Below, in pieces: positions 20,187 to 26,156 of a stretch of 26,156 nt of DNA. The DNA is from Silene noctiflora (lineage: Eukaryota; Streptophyta; Magnoliopsida; Caryophyllales; Caryophyllaceae). The DNA lies in assembly GCA_009801015.1 (NCBI GenBank), contig VHZZ01000542.1, positions 87,197 to 113,352 on the forward strand. The letters run 5' to 3'. The position numbers and the translations under genes were made by a program. The notes under the pieces were generated by a model. That model had not been told where the DNA came from and searched no databases. It worked only from the letters and a program-made list of their open reading frames with translations. Within the stretch, counting starts at the first letter, position 1, and each line of letters begins with the position of its first letter.

Positions 20187-20600
20187 TACGAGATAGACAG
20201 ACATACAAGAACACAAGTCTTCCCATTCTATAATCAAGTCATAAGACCCACTCGCTCTCTTTTCTAATGTAATACTTACGCATCGTTATAAACGTCTTTT
20301 AACATTTAGAAAAGCCTAAACATCTTACGGGAGAAAATTGATTAACTACTTAATTCACAAAGTTTTCATTTTCAGGTTTCAAGTGTTACCTAGTTATAAT
20401 AGGCATACTTAATATTTTTATTTTCATCCACTTTTCTTAATTTATGTGCAGTTGTAAAATTAATTATACAAATAAAAAAAGAGGGAAAACTTGTTAAGAT
20501 GATCATCCAAACAAAGAGGGAAAACTTGTCCTTTTTGTTATTGTTATGACTCATGAGGTAAAAGAAATTGTACTGTTTTAAGAAACTAAATAACAATTAT
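20187..20600. other. AT-rich spacer
   Basis: There is a short direct repeat AGAGGGAAAACTTGT (near 20481 and 20515). Nothing else is recognised. Confidence 0.4.
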
Positions 20601-20717
20601 TGAAGGTATTAGACAATTGATGTTATTACATTTACATCAAGGAATCAGATCTCAACATCAAGCTGGCATTTAAGACAGGGTAAGGTGGTGTTGCACAGGA
20701 AATACAGAGCGCTTTGT

Positions 20718-20768
20718 GTCCCACATCGATCAGGAAAGGTGATGAAGAGAATACAACTCATATAAATA
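20718..20768 (+). promoter_or_regulatory. U1 copy 2 promoter: USE and TATA box
   Basis: The USE is GTCCCACATCG (20718-20728), a perfect match to the plant consensus. TATAAATA at 20761-20768 follows after 32 bp (Pol II spacing), and the RNA start is about 31 bases after the TATA start. A block containing GATCTCAACATCAAGC lies about 70 bp upstream of the USE and is shared with copies 3 and 4. Confidence 0.88.
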
Positions 20769-20791
20769 TGGAAGGATGGCCACCAAGCAAA

Positions 20792-20953
20792 TCACTTACC
20801 TGGACGTGGTCAATGGGTGATCATGAAGGCTCATGGCCTAGGTTGGTGACCTCCATTGCACTTAGGAGGGGTGCCTGCCTAACGTCTCCTCAAGTAGGAG
20901 CTCGTACGTCATAATTTGTTACTGTGGGGGCCTGCGTTCGCGCGGCCCCTGCC
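20792..20953 (+). ncRNA. U1: U1 snRNA copy 2
   Basis: The 162-nt RNA has canonical ACTTACCTG for 5' splice-site pairing, preceded by TC instead of AT at positions 1-2. Loop I is GATCATGAAGG (compatible with U1-70K), stem II with the ATTGCAC loop is CCTCC/GGAGG, stem III is CTCCT/AGGAG (paired), the Sm site is AATTTGTTAC, and the 3' stem is GGGGGCCTGCG/CGCGGCCCC. GACGT near the 5' end pairs with ACGTC before the Sm site (helix H). With its perfect USE and intact structure this is the copy most likely to be active. Confidence 0.93.
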
Positions 20954-21640
20954 CAATCTAACGATAACTTTTGATCAATTTCTGGCTTTCTTAGGAGTGG
21001 GTATAGTTGTATTTAATCTCTTTCAGCGTCCAATGGTCTCATTAAAGTATAAATAGAGATTAGACACAGTTACTTTTTTTCTCAATACTATCAAGACGGA
21101 GTTTTTGACTAATGAAGAAGGAGATTCTATTTACGATCACGAGGTTATAAGATTAGACCTGTGTGAACAGATCTTCCAATCGCAAGGTTGTACAAGTTAA
21201 TTGAAAAAACACAACTGTGATATTATTGTCATATTCCGATCTTATCATTTCTTCACAATTTATCAACAGTTTATTTCTACACGAAAGTTAAAAACTAGAT
21301 AAATGTTTTTATTAATAATGTAAAACCAACTCGTAAAATTGTCGGATCATAGGATTGTATTAAAATTCTACTTTTAAAAATTTAAGAAAACTATAAACTT
21401 AAGATCGTATAAAACTAAAATCCTACCATATGGATCAAGTTTAGCAACAATGAGCTTGACAGCGCTTAAGATGACAAGCACAATCTTAGCACAACCATCG
21501 AGGCTAGACCAGGGGCGAATCCAGGATTTGAGTAAAGGGGTGGCACAGTAGTTTCCATTTAATAGTTACGACATCAATGAATAATGCTTCCCAAAGTAGT
21601 TTCCCAAACCCAACAAAGTGGGAATCGTTTCAAACCAGAA
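20954..21640. other. Spacer downstream of U1 copy 2
   Basis: There is a loose 3'-box-like CAATCTAACGATAA at 20954. A TATAAATAGAGATTAGACAC promoter-like word lies at about 21048 with no gene after it. AGGGGCGAATCCAGGATTTG at about 21512 looks like a transposon end of a common plant family, without a visible partner. Confidence 0.35.
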
Positions 21641-23560
21641 AAGCGTCGTCAATCTCCAAGGGGCAAATCCATGTTGTCTCTCAAGCATCAAGTGTAGGTC
21701 CATAGCCGCCAAGAAAATTTACAATGCAAGAATAGGTGACTCACGATCTCCAAACACTTAACTGCACAAATTATAGATCATTTTCTCACAAGTCATCTCT
21801 TTCCGCTTCATTATCCCATCCCTTTTGTTCACCCTTTCCATAGTAGTCCATAAAAGTATTTCGGTGCAAGTCTTTTCCAAGCCTGTCTAAACCAAAGCTT
21901 CTGATCCATTGAGTTATATTTCAACTTATTATAGACTACGACAACAAATATAGCTGTGTAGTAGCCTGACTTCCCGAAAGACCATAAATGACCATCACCT
22001 TTACCGCTTACAAGTTCAAAGCTCTCAATGCCGCAATAATCAAAATTATTTTCTCCTCCATTGTAGTTGTCAAACCCATTCGTCTCCTTACCCAATAGCC
22101 CCACAATATTATTTTTCTGGATCGACACATTAAAGAGTCCAGAAAACCTTTCTTTGAGTGTTTTGTCAATCCAAAGATCCTCCCAAAATTTGTTTTTATT
22201 CCTTTTTTCGACTTGTACATACCTCGTACCTTGTTTTGTGACTTGTTCGATGTTATGATCTTATTCGCTAATAGAGTATATCGATTTCCATAAAACAGAC
22301 TTAGCCATTTTATCATCACTTCTAAACACTCCTAACTTCATGTCTAAGCATATGAACTGGACAAAAAATTCTTCTCCAAAGTGTCTCATGTTCCATTGAA
22401 AAACTACTACCATTTGAAGAGAGATTTGTATTTTTTTATCTACAAATCCCCAACGCCTAATTCTTCCATTGCCATTGGCATTTAGGTAATATTCCAGTTG
22501 ATTAGAGGAATAACATTCCCTTCGTTCTTACTTATTCCCCAATGAAACCCATTTTTTATAGATTGTTAATTTTCTTTAAGACTCCTTTAAGTTTTTGAAA
22601 CCTGAACTATGGAGCCAAACGTCAATACTCCTGAAGGGACGTTTCATTCTATTGAGTTTGTCGCATTCCACCCGTAAAAGGTAGTGATATGATACTAGTT
22701 TTGGAAGAGGCCACAATTTTGGTGTATTATGGAATTTCGCCAACAAGAACTATTGACAAATACCTTACCAATCCGACTTGCTGACCTGCAATTTCCCAAG
22801 TGAACTTTCTTTTAGTAAGGTGTAGCGCTAACACCGCCATATCTTGTACCAAGTTTCAAAATCATCCAAACCAATACTTTTGTGTTGCTGTCTTAATTAA
22901 CCTTTCTTTTGGTATTAATAATACCAAATATTAGATCAGGGTCATCAACATAACTTTTTATATGGAAGAGCTCTTCCAGGACCTTCATTCTCCCTTCATT
23001 ACATAATGAACCGTAGCCAAGTACAACTGAACAAGAAACTTTTTTTACCCCCATATTTACCACAAAGCAATATCCATCTTTCCCCCCACAAACACTACTT
23101 GCCTCTTTAAATATATATGCATCCCACGTAAAAATGAGACCACCCTCTGTCTACGGACTTTATTTCCAAGAAATTGACATTACCATTGCTCCACCATCCT
23201 CTAATACTTCTTTCAAGCGATGATTTTGTGTTTGAATTTTTTAATTGCAGTAAATTTACCTCTACTACTAACCCCTCTAACTTTTAGAGGCCACACACCG
23301 CATTTTAATGAGCAAACTATACTTTTACCAACCCCAAATCCTAACAACTTTCCTACTTCTTTGGCCTTTCTTTCTTCTACATTTATATCACTATCAAAAT
23401 CACCTTCGGACCAAGTTCAATGTCGTCTTCCTAATTTATCTCTGCCCCATCTCCAATTTCGCCTCTTAGGATTTGTTCCTCCGCTTTCCTTGTCGACTTA
23501 TTGTTTGAATCTTTGGTGTTCTTATGATTTAACTCTTTTACTAAAGACTTGAAGTCCTTG
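21640..23560 (-). mobile_element. Decayed L1-type LINE lacking the reverse-transcriptase core
   Basis: Pieces of LINE ORF2 follow in order on the minus strand. EERKAKEVGKLLG lies near 23400. Endonuclease-like CNEGRMKVLEELFHIKSYVD with LIFGIINTK (in place of the usual GDFN) lies near 23030-22920. PFRSIDVWLHSSGFKNL is near 22640-22590. After the position where the RT should be come ETLWRRIF (about 22390), FWEDLWIDKTLKERFSGLFN (about 22185-22125), LWSFGKSGYYTA (about 21985-21950), WKRLAPKYFYGLLW (about 21870-21830) and the zinc-knuckle part VSHLFLHCKFSWRLW (about 21740-21690). Stops and frame changes occur throughout. The Y.DD RT motifs are absent: about 1 kb is deleted between 22590 and 22400. 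It is an old, dead copy with approximate ends. Confidence 0.65.
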
Positions 23561-23741
23561 AACTTTTTGGCATTTTAATAAATCTTCTGGAAGCCATGGG
23601 GACTTGAGTACTTCTGCTGACGGTTTGCATCTTACGTTTTATTGACAATGAATTGGATCTCAACATCAAGCGGAAAACTTCATAATTAAGATGGTAAATG
23701 CCTCGTATGTAGTTGTATGAGTTAAGTCTACATCTTCTTGT

Positions 23742-23796
23742 CTCCCACGTCGATCTAGAACCCTGAAGAAGAGAGTACAACTCGTACGTATAAATA
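23742..23796 (+). promoter_or_regulatory. U1 copy 3 promoter: USE and TATA box
   Basis: The USE is CTCCCACGTCG (23742-23752), with one change in the core and C at the purine position. TATAAATA is at 23789-23796. The gap is 36 bp, 4 bp longer than in the other copies, so this may be a weaker promoter. The GGATCTCAACATCAAGCGG block lies about 85 bp upstream. Confidence 0.75.
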
Positions 23797-23819
23797 TGAA
23801 AGGATGGACATTGTACAAT

Positions 23820-23981
23820 TTACTTACCTGGACGTGGTCAATGGGTGAACAAGAAGGCTCATGGCCTAGGTTGGTGACCTCCATTGCACTTAGGAGGGGT
23901 GCCTGTCTAACGTCTCCTCAAGTAGGAGCTCGTATGTCATAATTTGTTACTGTGGGGGCCTGCGTTCGCGCGGCCCTTTGT
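23820..23981 (+). ncRNA. U1: U1 snRNA copy 3
   Basis: The 162-nt RNA is nearly identical to copy 2. It has canonical ACTTACCTG, ATTGCAC loop II, stem III CTCCT/AGGAG, Sm site AATTTGTTAC and the 3' stem. Loop I reads GAACAAGAAGG, where U1 has GATCA; this is in the U1-70K contact loop and may weaken binding. Helix H pairing is weakened by one change (TATGTC). It is a probable gene, or an early pseudogene, given the altered USE and loop. Confidence 0.9.
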
Positions 23982-23996
23982 CAAACTAAGTCCCAA
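23982..23996 (+). terminator. Candidate plant snRNA 3' box after U1 copy 3
   Basis: CAAACTAAGTCCCAA begins right after the mature end and is close to CA(N)3-10AGTNNAA, with one extra base, as in copy 1. Confidence 0.5.
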
Positions 23997-25080
23997 CTTG
24001 TATGAAGCGTGCTTACTTCCTAACTGGTTTTACCTGCTTTTCTTTGGACAGTTTGGTGCTTGGACAGTTTGGATTATTGACCGTTTGTCAAAAGATCGTT
24101 CAGGCAAGTCAATGTGTCTTATAATTTAGATCAAACAATTAAAATTATTAATTTACCCTCTTAACAAGCTAATAATTTAGCCTATCTTCAGTTTGTGCCT
24201 TTACTTGGCTCAAACTTCATCGTTTGCCTTAAACACAATCTTAAAATAACCATCAAGACCATGTCCCACCTCTTCCCACTTTTATATCCTATGTCCCCCT
24301 AGCTTAATATATTGACAAATCACACTTTAAATAATAGAAATAGTGATAACATATATTAAAGTGCCTATGTGTCATTAAGAGAGAAGTAATGAGACACAAA
24401 ATGAGACGGAGGATCTGCACTGCAAATTAACTCCTAAAATGTTTTGTCAACGACAATTAGGATTAAATGTAATTGATGGGCTTAAATGGCAAACACAACT
24501 TTAACCATCGAGACTGTAGGCTCAATCAAACAACTTTGGTTACAAAGTTGAAACCTATATTGAGAATTTGTGATACCTAATCATAGAAAGAGTTTCATTT
24601 TACAATGTTAATCGTCAGATGCAAAACCATCCATCTATTAATACTTTTTCAAGCTCTCTTGTCATAAGTGAAATGTTAACCATCAAACTTACCAATAAAC
24701 AATGTCTCTGGAAAGGAAATTGAACTGAACAACTAATCTTAACTTTGTGTATCATTAGACTGAAATTGCACAAAGAGGGACAATTACTTTCACTCTCTCA
24801 ACTATCAAAACCTTCATCCACATATATAAAAATTCACACTACTTATAATCATTAGATTTTCTTCTTCTCTGTGTTATTTCAATAAAAAAATAAAAATGGC
24901 ATGTATTATATTGTATCGGTAATCTCCAATATTATAATTTAAAACTGTATATGCCTCGCACTAAATTTGGTAATCCCTTTAGTACTTTATGTGTTAAATT
25001 CCATTTCAATCCAATAGGATTTTATATGTCAAAACCACTAAAAATTTTAACTTTGTCCTGCATCAAATCTATTACTCCTG
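23997..25080. other. Spacer between U1 copies 3 and 4
   Basis: No gene is recognised. A promoter-like stretch lies at about 24820-24905: CATATATAAAAATTCACAC, then a CT-rich leader and AAAATGGC, but the frame is only 8 codons long (MACIILYR) before a stop. Confidence 0.4.
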
Positions 25081-25186
25081 CTTATTAACGTTTGCATCCT
25101 ACATTTTATTAATGATTTGGATCTCAACATCAAGCGGAAAAGTTGAAAAATAAGGTGGTAAAAGCATTATATCTATAGCTTTCAGT

Positions 25187-25237
25187 ATCCCACATCGATC
25201 CAGAACTATAAAGAAGAGAATACAACTCATATAAATA
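25187..25237 (+). promoter_or_regulatory. U1 copy 4 promoter: USE and TATA box
   Basis: The USE is ATCCCACATCG (25187-25197), a perfect consensus match. TATAAATA is at 25230-25237 after a 32-bp gap. The upstream block GGATCTCAACATCAAGCGG is nearly identical to that of copy 3, and homology reaches back to about 25089 (GTTTGCATC). Confidence 0.88.
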
Positions 25238-25260
25238 AGACGGGATGGAATTTAAGCAAA

Positions 25261-25421
25261 TTACTTACCTGGACGTGGTCAATGGGTGATCATTAAGGCT
25301 CATGGCCTAGGTTGATGACCTCCATTGCACTTAGGAGGGGTGTCTGCCTAACGTCTCCCCAAGGGGAGCTCGTACGTCATAATTTGTTACTGCGGGGGCC
25401 TGCGTTCGCGCGGCCTCTGTC
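25261..25421 (+). ncRNA. U1: U1 snRNA copy 4
   Basis: The 161-nt RNA has canonical ACTTACCTG, ATTGCAC loop II, stem III CTCCCC/GGGGAG (fully paired, with a loop of only two A), Sm site AATTTGTTAC and the 3' stem. Loop I reads GATCATTAAGG, with the G of GAAGG changed to T; it lies in the U1-70K contact loop. The promoter is intact. The 3' box is weak (CAAACTATAGGTAA from 25422). Confidence 0.9.
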
Positions 25422-25422
25422 C

Positions 25423-26156
25423 AAACTATAGGTAATTTTTAAATTTAACAGCTTAGCTATATCCTTACTCATGGTATTAGGATTGGGCATCCTTTATCCA
25501 TAGTAGGGAACGTTACGAATTTCTCTCATGCGATTAGGATTTGGCATAATTACTGTCGGGTTATGAAGCGAAAAGAAGAGAGTGAATTGAAATAATTCGG
25601 TCATGAACGGGATGAAAAATTGTGAGTGAAGTGAAAATAAACGGGATGAAAATCCCATACGACTATACGGAGTAACACATTATTCCGGAGGGAGGTGAGT
25701 TTTAGTACCCTCCTAACGAGCCTACTGTCAATGCCTTTTGCCTTTATTTGTTCGCCTTTATTATGGAAGATGGTAGAGTTACACCAGGTGTGCAAGGGCT
25801 CTCATACACCACCAATGAGAGCGCCACAAGTGACAAAGTTGAAAAATCTGATTTTTTCATTAATTTGCTTGATTCCCTTGTTAATTGCACCTAATTATTA
25901 CTGTTTCTCGGTAATGACAGCTACTCCATCTACCCTATTAATTAAAATTAATTTTCTTAATATTTTTTTATTCAACCCTATTATATTAATAATATCTTTA
26001 TTATTATATTAATAATACCTTTATTATTTTCGGTATTTATGTATACCTCTAATATTCCGTATTTTGTACTCACTGTTGTATACGTACACACCCCTGAATT
26101 CGTTTATAACTCCTGTATACGTACACACTCAAGTATACCTTTAATATTTTGTATTT
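25423..26156. other. Right-edge spacer with short repeats
   Basis: There is a half-Stowaway-like word (ATACGGAGTAAC ... TTCCGGAGGGAGG, about 25665-25695). ATTAATAATA repeats lie near 25980-26020. At the edge, GTATACCTYTAATATTYYGTAT occurs at 26041 and 26133, and TGTATACGTACACAC at about 26077 and 26114. No gene is recognised. Confidence 0.45.

Noticed and set aside
25695-26012. 105-codon plus-strand frame at the right edge
   Set aside because: It is hydrophobic by AT-rich composition; no similarity and no gene context.

Overview
The window reads as nuclear DNA of a dicot plant, possibly Caryophyllales by the look of its repeats (weak). The evidence is AT-rich spacers, GT-AG introns, two recognisable plant genes, plant-type snRNA promoters, and several families of plant transposons with intact target-site duplications.

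Layout. 1-268: 3' end of a Helitron-like element entering from the left. 721-4052 (minus): the first two coding exons of an EDR1-like Raf-type MAPKKK gene; the kinase part lies beyond the left edge. 4796-12197: a set of nested transposons. A non-autonomous hAT (4804-12189, 8-bp duplication GCCTTATA) holds a foldback MITE (4873-5869), a 4.2-kb PIF/Harbinger element with both of its genes (5873-10109), a second Tourist-like MITE (10113-10522) and a Helitron (11287-12102). A Stowaway MITE (7816-8152) sits inside the Harbinger. 12819-15817 (minus): a complete four-exon TSR2 gene (183 aa), a pre-rRNA-processing / ribosomal-protein chaperone, whose upstream region carries a telo-box and TGGGCY site II motifs typical of ribosome-biogenesis genes. 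17363-25421 (plus): four U1 spliceosomal snRNA genes in the same orientation, each with a plant upstream sequence element (USE) and a TATA box at Pol II spacing. Between them lie Stowaway MITEs, short tandem repeats and a decayed L1-type LINE (about 21640-23560, minus) that has lost its reverse-transcriptase core.

The most interesting part is the U1 cluster. Copies 2-4 look like recent duplicates that share an upstream block as well as the promoter. Copy 1 is diverged. It keeps the promoter, Sm site, U1A-type loop and paired stems, but its 5'-splice-site-recognition sequence reads ACAUACCUG instead of ACUUACCUG. That single change at U1 position 5 would favour 5' splice sites of the GUAUGU type. 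Whether copy 1 is expressed cannot be told from the sequence.
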